Source: Alistipes sp. UBA934
Lineage (GTDB): Bacteria > Bacteroidota > Bacteroidia > Bacteroidales > Rikenellaceae
Length of the DNA stretch: 64,000 nucleotides
Direction of reading: 5' to 3'
NCBI GenBank assembly: GCA_002293535.1
Contig: DBDK01000008.1
Location: 1-64,000, forward strand
Program-made: the position numbers and the translations under genes
Notes under the pieces: generated by a model
The model's database searches: none
Seen by the model: the letters and a program-made list of their open reading frames with translations, nothing else
Told to the model about the DNA's origin: nothing
Part shown: positions 41,780 to 49,288 of the stretch, one piece after another
Numbering within the stretch: the first letter of the stretch is position 1
Layout: every line of letters begins with the position of its first letter

Positions 41780-42391
41780 ATGAAAATTGAAGATTTCGAT
41801 GTGGTGATAGGCTCGGAAGAGCACACCAAGTATGCTCAGGAGATCGTCGATGAGATGGCCGAAAGTGCAAAAGCGCGCGGAACAGGTATCGCAAAACGTT
41901 CGCCGGAGTATGTGGCAGCCAAAATTCGGGAAGGGAAAGCAATCGTAGCCTATGTGCGTGAAACGGGCGAATGGGCCGGATTTACCTATATAGAACTGTG
42001 GGGCGACAAAAGCTATGTGGCAAATTCGGGTCTGATAATAAACCCGAAGTTCAGGCAAATAGGGCTCGCAAGGGCGATAAAGACAAAGGCATTTTTCCTG
42101 TCATTGAAAATGTTCCCCGGAGCAAAACTCTTCGGGCTGACGACGGGACTGGCGGTGATGAAAATCAACTCCAAGCTGGGGTACAGACCGGTACCGTTCT
42201 CGGAGCTTACTAACGATGACGTGTTTTGGGAAGGCTGCAAGAACTGTGTGAACTACCCCATACTGGAGATGAAAGAGAGGAAGGCCTGCCTATGCACGGC
42301 GATGCTGTTCGACCCCGAAGTCGATCACGTGCAGACCTCGATGAAAGCAAGCGAACTGTTTAGTATAATGGAAGATATAAGCAAGAGATGA
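41780..42391 (+). CDS. GNAT-family N-acyltransferase of the arginine cluster
   Basis: 203 residues. A GNAT core is seen in IVAYVRETGEWAGFTYIELW, NSGLIINPKFRQIGLARAIK (acetyl-CoA loop) and GLTTGLAVMKINSKLGYRPV. A Cys-rich C-terminal part (WEGCKNCVNYPILEMKERKA, then CLCTAM) is unlike common GNATs. It overlaps argG by 4 bp and so is read with the arginine genes, where it most likely acylates glutamate for the first step. Bacteroides species are known to use N-succinylated intermediates in arginine synthesis, so succinyl-CoA may be the donor; this is inference. Confidence 0.75.
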   Translation: MKIEDFDVVIGSEEHTKYAQEIVDEMAESAKARGTGIAKRSPEYVAAKIREGKAIVAYVRETGEWAGFTYIELWGDKSYVANSGLIINPKFRQIGLARAIKTKAFFLSLKMFPGAKLFGLTTGLAVMKINSKLGYRPVPFSELTNDDVFWEGCKNCVNYPILEMKERKACLCTAMLFDPEVDHVQTSMKASELFSIMEDISKR

Positions 42392-43623
42392 AGAATATGA
42401 AGAAAGTGGTTTTGGCATTCAGCGGAGGTTTGGATACCTCCTATAGCGCGATATATCTGAATCGCGAAATGGGTCTGGAAGTGCACGCGGTACTGGCCGA
42501 CACGGGAGGATTTTCTGCTACGGAATTGGATCGCATTCGTGAACGAGCCCAAGCACTGGGAGTTGCAAGCTATACTGTACTGGATGTGGCCGAGGAGTAT
42601 TATCAAAAGCAGATTCGGTTTATGGTCTTCGGGAACGTGCTCAAGAACGGAACATACCCGATATCGGTGAGCTCGGAGAGAATCTCGCAAGCGGTGGCGG
42701 TAGCTTCTTATGCGAAAGATATGGGAGCGGATTTTTTGTGTCACGGAAGCACCGGAGCAGGAAACGACCAGGTGAGATTCGATATGATTTGGGGAATAAT
42801 CGCGCCGGAAATTAAGATAATTGCACTGATCAGAGAAAAAAGACTGACGCGAGACGAAGAGATTGCTTACTTGCGCGCCAATGGAGTGGATTTCGATTTC
42901 AAAAAGGCCGAATATTCTATAAACCAGGGACTTTGGGGAACATCTATCGGAGGAAAGGAGACTTTGAGTTCGGGCGAGACGTTGCCGGAAGAGGCATATC
43001 CGACTGCTTTGAAGGCAGGGGGTGCAGGGTCGGGAGTTCTCGAGTCCGAACGGATTACGCTAACCTTCGAGAGAGGTGAATTCGTGGCCCTGAACGGGAA
43101 ACGATTCGAAGGGGCGCCGCGGGGTCGGGGAGTAGCAGCGATACAGGCTCTGGCAGAGCTGGTTGCGCCATATGCAATAGGACGAGATATGCACGTGGGC
43201 GATACGATAATCGGGATAAAAGGAAGGGTCGGGTTTGAAGCTGCAGCGCCCCTGATCATAATCAAAGCCCATCATACGCTTGAAAAACACACTCTTGCGA
43301 AGTGGCAACTGTTCTGGAAAGACCAACTGTCGGCCTTCTACGGCAACTGGTTGCACGAAGGGCAATATTTCGACCCCGTGATGAGAGATATGGAGGCTTT
43401 TCTGGAGTCGTCGCAAAGAACGGTCAGCGGAGATGTGTTTGTGGATCTACACCCGTATCGCTTTGTGGTTGTGGGAATTGAAAGTCCGCACGATCTGATG
43501 TCGTCGCGCTTTGGAGCTTACGGCGAAGTGATGAGCGACTGGAGCGCTGCCGACGTGGAAGGCTTCGGAAGGATCTTCGGGCTACAAAACAAGATCTGGG
43601 AGAGGGTGAACAATCAGAAATGA
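42388..43623 (+). CDS. argG: Argininosuccinate synthase
   Basis: 411 residues. The N-type ATP pyrophosphatase motif KVVLAFSGGLDTSYSAIYL is followed by FLCHGSTGAGNDQVRFDM, KAEYSINQGLWGTSIGGKET and GRVGFEAAAPLIIIKAHHTL, all typical of ArgG. It joins citrulline and aspartate. The start overlaps the GNAT stop (ATGA); MKKVVLAFSGG three codons later is an alternative start. Its 3' end overlaps the end of the convergent porin gene by 10 bp. Confidence 0.96.
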   Translation: MKNMKKVVLAFSGGLDTSYSAIYLNREMGLEVHAVLADTGGFSATELDRIRERAQALGVASYTVLDVAEEYYQKQIRFMVFGNVLKNGTYPISVSSERISQAVAVASYAKDMGADFLCHGSTGAGNDQVRFDMIWGIIAPEIKIIALIREKRLTRDEEIAYLRANGVDFDFKKAEYSINQGLWGTSIGGKETLSSGETLPEEAYPTALKAGGAGSGVLESERITLTFERGEFVALNGKRFEGAPRGRGVAAIQALAELVAPYAIGRDMHVGDTIIGIKGRVGFEAAAPLIIIKAHHTLEKHTLAKWQLFWKDQLSAFYGNWLHEGQYFDPVMRDMEAFLESSQRTVSGDVFVDLHPYRFVVVGIESPHDLMSSRFGAYGEVMSDWSAADVEGFGRIFGLQNKIWERVNNQK

Positions 43624-44642
43624 GCCATTAGCTCCACGACTATCTTGTCGTGATCGGAGGGGCCGATCGGGCCCGACGGGTTTTGGGCAGGCAGGCTCCC
43701 GGCAGACGGGCGGTCGTAAAAATACTTTTCGTAATTAAGTCGAATGTCGGCGGAAAACGGAAGGCCGAGGGAAAAGGTGACCCCGGCAGTAGCGCGATGA
43801 CGCCGGATGTCGTTGATAATCAGTGACCCTGACGGACCGGCGATGCCATTCGAGTGATCGTCCATATAGTCATAACGGCCCAAGAACGAGATCGTGCGGA
43901 TTATTTTGCCCGCAGGCAGACCGTAACTCGCAAAAGCATCGACGGCATCGACACCGGGAAAAGTGGAGTGGGAGTAATTTTTGCGCAAGTACTCGCCCTC
44001 GAAGAACCAACGGCCTGTTTCATAGGAACATCCAACATCATAGAGGTGGATTCTTATTGCCTCCGGGCGGGTGGTTTGATAACTTATCTGAAGGTTCATC
44101 CCGCGGGTCAAGCCGATCTGAGCCTTGGCCGAATAGTTGAAATACCGAGTCCAATATTGTGCCAAATTCTCCGCGAGACCCGAACCATTGAACACGCCAA
44201 ATTGCAGGTTCAAAGGGATTCTTGTGTCGGTTCGCCACTGCAAAGCCGCGCCGACATCGCGCACATTACCGACCTGTTTGGCAATGAACGAGCGGTTGGC
44301 AAAAAGCTGGAGATGGGGAGCACGATGGGCGTCGATCGTGAACGGAACACGCATATATCCGATGTTGAAACTCAAGCCTTTATAAATCTGCGCGCCCACG
44401 TAAGCATCCACCATTTTGATGCGACCCTCGTCCGAAAGATCGATCTCCATCTTATAAGCGAAGCGCGAATAGACCTCCCCGCCGATACCGAAACGAGCCG
44501 TACGAACGTCGAAACGAGCGTTATTCTCACCAGGCTGATACTCGAATTTGGCACGCACGGTACCAGTGAGCTCGAACGTATGCTCCTGCGCCGAGGCGAT
44601 CGTCGTTATGAGAGCCGCCAGAAGGGTAAGCAGTTTTTTCAT
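43614..44642 (-). CDS. Porin O/P-like outer-membrane beta-barrel
   Basis: 342 residues with a signal peptide (MKKLLTLLAALITTIASAQ). FELTGTVRAKFEYQPGENNA, RFDVRTARFGIGGEVYSRFA, GRIKMVDAYVGAQIYKGLSF and IGYMRVPFTIDAHRAPHLQL fit the phosphate-selective porin O/P family. The last residue is Phe, as for proteins inserted by the BAM complex. Several small patches (PSAGSLPAQNPSGPIGPSDH) look like extracellular loops. It sits on the opposite strand inside the arginine cluster and splits argG from argC. Its promoter is back to back with that of argC. Substrate unknown. Confidence 0.88.
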   Translation of the reverse strand: MKKLLTLLAALITTIASAQEHTFELTGTVRAKFEYQPGENNARFDVRTARFGIGGEVYSRFAYKMEIDLSDEGRIKMVDAYVGAQIYKGLSFNIGYMRVPFTIDAHRAPHLQLFANRSFIAKQVGNVRDVGAALQWRTDTRIPLNLQFGVFNGSGLAENLAQYWTRYFNYSAKAQIGLTRGMNLQISYQTTRPEAIRIHLYDVGCSYETGRWFFEGEYLRKNYSHSTFPGVDAVDAFASYGLPAGKIIRTISFLGRYDYMDDHSNGIAGPSGSLIINDIRRHRATAGVTFSLGLPFSADIRLNYEKYFYDRPSAGSLPAQNPSGPIGPSDHDKIVVELMAHF

Positions 44643-44646
44643 TCCG

Positions 44647-44654
44647 CAAAAATA
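44647..44654 (-). promoter_or_regulatory. -7 element (TATTTTTG) of the porin gene
   Basis: It matches TAnnTTTG on the minus strand, 4 nt before the porin ATG at 44642. Only 3 bp separate it from the divergent -7 element of argC. Confidence 0.5.
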
Positions 44655-44657
44655 ATG

Positions 44658-44665
44658 TATTTTTG
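44658..44665 (+). promoter_or_regulatory. -7 element (TATTTTTG) of argC
   Basis: It matches TAnnTTTG on the plus strand, 4 nt before the argC ATG at 44670. The two start codons of the divergent genes are only 27 bp apart. Confidence 0.5.
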
Positions 44666-44669
44666 TCGA

Positions 44670-45665
44670 ATGAAAAAAATCGGAATCATAGGAGGTGCGG
44701 GTTACACGGGAGGAGAAGCGATTCGTCTTCTGCTGCTACATCCGGATGTGGAACTCGCTTTTGTTCAGAGTTTTAGCAATGCAGGACGACTACTGTCGGA
44801 TGTGCACACGGATCTGGTGGGCGACACGGAGATGAGGTTTTCTCAGGAGGCGGATTTGTCGAACGTGGACATTTTGTTTATATGTTCGGGGCACGGAGAA
44901 GCGCGCAAATGGCTTACAGATAATATTTTGCCAGCGACAACCTCAATCATTGATTTAAGTCAGGATTTTCGACTGGCAGCTTCAGCAGTTTTCGGGGAGC
45001 GGCGGTTTGTGTATGGGTTGCCGGAAATGAATCGTGACAAAATTGTAGCGGCAAAAAATATTGCGAATCCGGGCTGTTTTGCAACCTGTTTGCAGCTGGG
45101 ATTGCTTCCGTTGGCTGCTGCAGGGTTACTTTCAGGCGACGTAAATATCTCAGCCACAACAGGTTCTACGGGTGCTGGACAAAAACCAACGGCACAAACG
45201 CACTTCAGCTGGCGGGCCAATAATCTGTCGGCATACAAGGCTTTCGAGCATCAACACCTGGCCGAAATAAGTGAGAGCATACGCGGTTTACAGCCTGCGT
45301 GGGGCGATCTGGGGCAGGGTGGCGAGATCCTGTTTGTGCCCACGCGTGGGGCATTTACGCGCGGCATTTTTGCGACAATGTGGACTTCGTCGGCACTTTC
45401 AACTGACGAGGCAGTCGCCATATATAATAGGTATTATCAGGACGCTGCCTTCACGTTTGTGGCGGACGGACCCCTCGATTTGAAGCAGGTGGTGAACACG
45501 AATAAATGCCTGATCCGTGTCGAGAAATTTGGCGATAAGCTATTGATTACAAGTGTGATAGATAATCTATTGAAGGGTGCTGCCGGACAAGCGGTACAAA
45601 ATATGAATCTGATGCTGGGGCTGGATGAGCGCGCAGGGTTGCGACTCAAGGCATCGGCATTCTAA
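44670..45665 (+). CDS. argC: N-acetyl(succinyl)-gamma-glutamyl-phosphate reductase
   Basis: 331 residues from ATG 44670 (MKKIGIIGGAGYTGGEAIRL). The frame is open back to 43854 on the antisense of the porin gene, but the homologous start and promoter fix the start here. GGAGYTGGE binds NADPH, and NPGCFATCLQLGLLPL carries the catalytic Cys. STTG-like TTGSTGAGQKPTAQTHFSWR and HQHLAEISESIRG follow. It reduces the acylglutamyl phosphate made by ArgB. argD starts 10 bp after the stop. Confidence 0.95.
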   Translation: MKKIGIIGGAGYTGGEAIRLLLLHPDVELAFVQSFSNAGRLLSDVHTDLVGDTEMRFSQEADLSNVDILFICSGHGEARKWLTDNILPATTSIIDLSQDFRLAASAVFGERRFVYGLPEMNRDKIVAAKNIANPGCFATCLQLGLLPLAAAGLLSGDVNISATTGSTGAGQKPTAQTHFSWRANNLSAYKAFEHQHLAEISESIRGLQPAWGDLGQGGEILFVPTRGAFTRGIFATMWTSSALSTDEAVAIYNRYYQDAAFTFVADGPLDLKQVVNTNKCLIRVEKFGDKLLITSVIDNLLKGAAGQAVQNMNLMLGLDERAGLRLKASAF

Positions 45666-45675
45666 CGTGTTTATT

Positions 45676-46911
45676 ATGAGGATGTTCGATGTTTACTCCG
45701 TGCATAATGTTTCGATTGTGGCGGGGCAAGGTTCGTGGGTGTATGACTCTGAAGGTCAGCGATATTTGGATATGTATGGCGGTCACGCAGTGATCTCGAT
45801 CGGGCACACGCAGGCGGATTATGTGGCAGCCTTTTCGGAGCAGATTTCGCGCCTGGGATTCTACTCCAACTCGGTGATTATCAAAGAACAACAGGCATTT
45901 GCGGATGCGCTCGGAGAGATCTCAGGATTGAGTGCTTCTGAATCGACCGGCTCAGCAACTACTTCCGGATCGGCAACCGGAGCCTGGCAGCTTTTTATGT
46001 GCAACAGCGGCGCCGAGGCTAACGAAAATGCGCTGAAACTCAGTTCGTTCCATACAGGACGGAAACGTGTGATCTCGGCCGGCGGAGCGTTCCACGGACG
46101 AACCTCGCTGGCCGTCGCAGCTACCGACAATCCGGCGATATGTGCACCTATAAACGAAACCAACAACGTGACATTCACACCGTTAAACGATATAGCAGCA
46201 CTGGAAAAGGCATTTGATTCCGCGGCTGGCGATGTGGCTGCGGTGATCGTGGAAGCAATCCAGGGCGTGGCAGGAATTAAGGTCGCAACAACGGAATTTT
46301 TGCAGGCCGTGAGGCGACTTTGCACGAAACACGGAGCGGTTTACATTGCCGACGAAATTCAATGCGGATGCGGACGAACGGGACGATATTTTGCAACAGA
46401 TTGGGCTGACGTTCAGGCAGATATATACACAATGGCGAAAGGCATAGGCAACGGATTTCCAATGGGTGCGCTGGCTATTGCGCCCCACATAAAGCCGCGA
46501 AAAGGGATGCTTGGAACCACTTTCGGTGGCAATCAAATGGCCTGCACGGCTGGAGAGACAGTTGCGCGGGTTATGCAGCGTGAAGGGCTGATGGAAAATG
46601 CGGCGACAGTGGGGGAATATATGATGGATGAGCTACGTAAAATGCAGGGTATCAAAGAGGTACGCGGAAAAGGGTTAATGATCGGATTGGAGCTGGAGGA
46701 TGTGATCTTTGAGGCAGCAAGCTCATCGCGCAGTGTGACGAGTCGGCTGCTGTTCGACGAGAAAGTGTTTGTGGGAACAGCCAGTGGTGGACGGGTAATT
46801 CGCTTACTGCCAGCGCTTAACGTGTCGCGCAAAGAGGCCGATCTGGCCCTCGAAGCAATTCGTCGGGTTTTGGACGGTGTGGCCCTGGACTGTGGACAGC
46901 GGGATTGTTGA
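45676..46911 (+). CDS. argD: Acetyl(succinyl)ornithine aminotransferase
   Basis: 411 residues from ATG 45676 (MRMFDVYSVHNVSIVAGQGS); MFDVYSV two codons later is also possible. It is a class III PLP aminotransferase: GHAVISIGHTQADYVAAFSE, FMCNSGAEANENALKLSSFH, GGAFHGRTSLAV, YIADEIQCGCGRTGRYF, and the PLP Lys in IYTMAKGIGNGFPMGALA. An unusual Ser/Thr/Gly-rich insert (GLSASESTGSATTSGSATGA, residues about 84-103) interrupts the small domain. It lies between argC and argB in one transcription unit. Confidence 0.94.
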   Translation: MRMFDVYSVHNVSIVAGQGSWVYDSEGQRYLDMYGGHAVISIGHTQADYVAAFSEQISRLGFYSNSVIIKEQQAFADALGEISGLSASESTGSATTSGSATGAWQLFMCNSGAEANENALKLSSFHTGRKRVISAGGAFHGRTSLAVAATDNPAICAPINETNNVTFTPLNDIAALEKAFDSAAGDVAAVIVEAIQGVAGIKVATTEFLQAVRRLCTKHGAVYIADEIQCGCGRTGRYFATDWADVQADIYTMAKGIGNGFPMGALAIAPHIKPRKGMLGTTFGGNQMACTAGETVARVMQREGLMENAATVGEYMMDELRKMQGIKEVRGKGLMIGLELEDVIFEAASSSRSVTSRLLFDEKVFVGTASGGRVIRLLPALNVSRKEADLALEAIRRVLDGVALDCGQRDC

Positions 46912-46926
46912 AAAACTATTGAAAAG

Positions 46927-47715
46927 ATGTTGAAAGTTGTTAAAATAGGCGGAAATATTGTTGATAACCCAGTGAAACTGAGGGCTTTTTTAGCCGATTT
47001 TGCTGAACTGGAGGGATCAAAAATTCTCGTGCACGGCGGCGGAAAAGTCGCCACAGCAATCGCGGCGGCACTCGGAATAGAAACGGTAATGATAGAGGGG
47101 CGACGAGTGACCGACGAGCGAACCCTTGAGGTTGTGACAATGGCATACAGCGGGATTAACAAGCAGATTGTCAGCACATTACAAGGCATTGGATGCAACG
47201 CTGTGGGGCTATGTGGTGCCGATGGAAGGTTGATTGTGTCGCGCCGGAGAGAGCCCGTTTTGGTAGGTGGCGAGTTCGTGGATTATGGCTTTGTGGGTGA
47301 TCCCGTTTCAGTGAATGTTTTGTTCGCGCAAACAATTATGAAACAGAATGTTACTTTGGTTATTTCACCAATTACTTTAGATAGAGTAGGGGGGGTGCTG
47401 AATACAAATGCCGATACCGTTGCCAGCGCAATTGCGACCGCAATGGCAGGGGAGGGAGAATCGGTTGAATTAGTGTATTGCTTTGAAAAACAAGGTGTTA
47501 TGGCAGATATCGATGATCCGAATTCGGTGATCGAGCGAATCGATGCGGCGCGGTTTACCGAACTGAAAGCCGCCGGAGCGATTCACAGTGGAATGATACC
47601 CAAACTTGAAAACGCTTTTCGCGCGTTAGAGACTGGTGTTCAGCGAATTGTGATCTGTGCAGCCGAAAATATCGCAAAACCGGGTTACTGCGGCACCACT
47701 ATCGGCAATTTTTAA
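46927..47715 (+). CDS. argB: Acetyl(succinyl)glutamate kinase
   Basis: 262 residues of the amino-acid kinase fold: KVVKIGGNIVDNPVKLRAFL (glycine-rich ATP loop), ILVHGGGKVATAIAAALGIE and RRVTDERTLEVVTMAYSGIN, then VLNTNADTVASAIATAMAGE and GMIPKLENAFRALETGVQRI. It phosphorylates N-acylglutamate, the second step of arginine synthesis. It has no N-terminal helix of the arginine-sensitive hexameric type, so feedback control at this enzyme is less likely. It lies 15 bp after argD. No argF, argH or argJ is seen in the window. Confidence 0.95.
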   Translation: MLKVVKIGGNIVDNPVKLRAFLADFAELEGSKILVHGGGKVATAIAAALGIETVMIEGRRVTDERTLEVVTMAYSGINKQIVSTLQGIGCNAVGLCGADGRLIVSRRREPVLVGGEFVDYGFVGDPVSVNVLFAQTIMKQNVTLVISPITLDRVGGVLNTNADTVASAIATAMAGEGESVELVYCFEKQGVMADIDDPNSVIERIDAARFTELKAAGAIHSGMIPKLENAFRALETGVQRIVICAAENIAKPGYCGTTIGNF

Positions 47716-47723
47716 TATCTTTG
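47716..47723 (+). promoter_or_regulatory. -7 element (TATCTTTG) ahead of the small conserved gene
   Basis: It matches TAnnTTTG, starts right after the argB stop and leaves a 16-nt leader to the ATG at 47740, so that gene need not depend on the arginine promoter. Confidence 0.5.
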
Positions 47724-47739
47724 TGAAAATTTAATCGCT

Positions 47740-48021
47740 ATGGCAAGCCTGAGAAAACTTAAAAAAGACATTGATTATCTGATGGATGAGGTGGTTACTG
47801 ACGCGTACCTGTCGCTATATTTTCATCCCGAACGAAAAGATGGGATCGTGAATGTGATCAGAGAAGCGGTCGATCTGCGTAACTCGCTGTATGACAGAGC
47901 AAATGCTCCCGCAGAGAAGAACAATCGCAGCCTCGTTCGCAAACATTATGCCGCTGTGCGCCGCGATATGTTCCAAGGAATCGACGGGCTGTTTGTGCGT
48001 TTGAGCGAACTTGGAAAGTAG
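47740..48021 (+). CDS. Small conserved hypothetical protein
   Basis: 93 residues (MASLRKLKKDIDYLMDEVVT). The chain is rich in Leu, Lys, Asp and Arg and is probably all-helical; no signal peptide or metal motif is seen. The style LKKDIDYLMDEVVTDAYLSL and NSLYDRANAPAEKNNRSLVR fits a family of small cytosolic Bacteroidota proteins of unknown role. It has its own promoter and is followed by a terminator. Confidence 0.75.
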   Translation: MASLRKLKKDIDYLMDEVVTDAYLSLYFHPERKDGIVNVIREAVDLRNSLYDRANAPAEKNNRSLVRKHYAAVRRDMFQGIDGLFVRLSELGK

Positions 48022-48032
48022 TAATATGAAAG

Positions 48033-48056
48033 AAGGTCGGCTTTCCCGACCTTTTG
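48033..48056 (+). terminator. Intrinsic terminator after the small conserved gene
   Basis: Stem AGGTCGG with CCGACCT and a 5-nt loop, followed by TTTTGC. It closes the unit that begins with the arginine genes. Confidence 0.8.
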
Positions 48057-48108
48057 CTCCTACTTTTGATTTAACATAATAACAATTGTGTGTTTTGCGG
48101 ATCGAGAC

Positions 48109-48624
48109 TTACGGAGCTACTTCCGGATGATATTCGGCAAACGTTTTATCGTTGAAAAACAGCACAATACGCTCGACGATAAGCGGTGAGGCCATCGAAC
48201 CAGCTTGGGCTGGCTGACGTGTAGGAATTACTGCCTGAGGTGAGGCCTGCGGTTGGTTTGCCGGGATTATGTCATCGTTATCAGGCTCGGACGGCGATGT
48301 CGAAGCAGAAGCGCCGAACAAACTCGCCATTGCAGGCTGAGCGGGCAAACTAACCGGATGAGCCGGCGGCGCCGAAACAGCATTCGAACTTGCGACCTTG
48401 CTATTCTTGATCTCATCGCGATACATAGGCCCCTTGTCAAGCAACAACCAATCGGGGCTAATCTGAGGAAAACGTTGCAACAATTTCAACAAAAAATCAA
48501 AACTCGGTTTGTTACGCCCACTCATAATGTGCGAAATCCCCGATGCCTGGATTCCCAAAATCTCAGCAAGTCGAGTGGAATTGATCCCCTCGTGTTTCAT
48601 CAGTCGTCTCAATTTTTCTTCCAT
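48109..48624 (-). CDS. XRE-family helix-turn-helix regulator
   Basis: 171 residues from the ATG at 48624 (MEEKLRRLMKHEGINSTRLA). The HTH spans residues of about 2-60: STRLAEILGIQASGISHIMS then GRNKPSFDFLLKLLQRFP, followed by ISPDWLLLDKGPMYRD. This Bacteroidota type is common as a chromosomal regulator. The rest is a disordered Ala/Pro/Ser/Gln-rich linker and a short end (IVERIVLFFNDKTFAEYHPE). Its target is unknown. The frame upstream to 48696 is probably not translated. Confidence 0.85.
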   Translation of the reverse strand: MEEKLRRLMKHEGINSTRLAEILGIQASGISHIMSGRNKPSFDFLLKLLQRFPQISPDWLLLDKGPMYRDEIKNSKVASSNAVSAPPAHPVSLPAQPAMASLFGASASTSPSEPDNDDIIPANQPQASPQAVIPTRQPAQAGSMASPLIVERIVLFFNDKTFAEYHPEVAP

Positions 48625-48696
48625 TTTCCCCAATTTTTTACAAAGGTAAGTATTTAATTTTGTAAATCCAAATTTACGGCTACAAATGTAGTGCAC

Positions 48697-49288
48697 GGGT
48701 GAGGCATTGAGGGATTACATCTGTAATTAAGCGGCTATCTGTGTTGGTGCGGCGTATTTTTATATGAATATGTTGTTCATATAAATAATAGCTATGGATT
48801 GATTATCAGATAATTATATTGGATTTTTATGTTCTAAGGAGACTATTTTCGCTGGTTCTTTAGCAGATATGTCTATTTCTATTGATCAATTACTTTATTT
48901 AGCAGTCATAAATAGCTGATTTATAAAGAGTAATTTACTCTAATCGACATTTGAGCGTAGATAGCAGGTAGTGACCATTTACTACCTCTACCCTGCCCTG
49001 TAAAGTTTACATAACTAATGTGAGGTTGCTCTGTTTTGGTTACATTTGTCACAGAAACTCCCTTTGTTTCTGCTTGACAGATGTAACTTGAGTTTTATAT
49101 TTGTCATTTAGTGCGCTTTGTGGAGGTGTAGTAGGTATATGGACGAGAAAATGTCCATTTTTGATGGCTTGATGGAATAATTATGTTAAGTATGTGATGT
49201 CCGCAAGAAGAAAGTGGTGATATTCAATCTGTTATATGAATAACACCACTTATTAGTAGCGGTAACGTGTAAAATAGCTTGGAAGGTA
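48697..49288. other. 592-bp gap without a gene
   Basis: AT-rich, with no convincing ORF or tRNA. It holds one strong imperfect inverted repeat at 49039-49086 (GTTACATTTGTCA with TGACAGATGTAAC, inner AGAAA/TTTCT) that could be a hairpin in a small RNA or an operator. A TACATTTG promoter-like element lies within its left arm. The rest shows nothing I can assign. Confidence 0.5.

Noticed and set aside
41742..41942. N-terminal extension of IleRS to 41942
   Set aside because: The homologous start MSKFKEYKG and a TATCTTTG promoter lie at 41741-41756. The extension reads antisense through the divergent GNAT gene.
43854..44669. N-terminal extension of ArgC by 272 residues
   Set aside because: It is antisense of the porin gene; the dinucleotide-binding start and a promoter place the real start at 44670.
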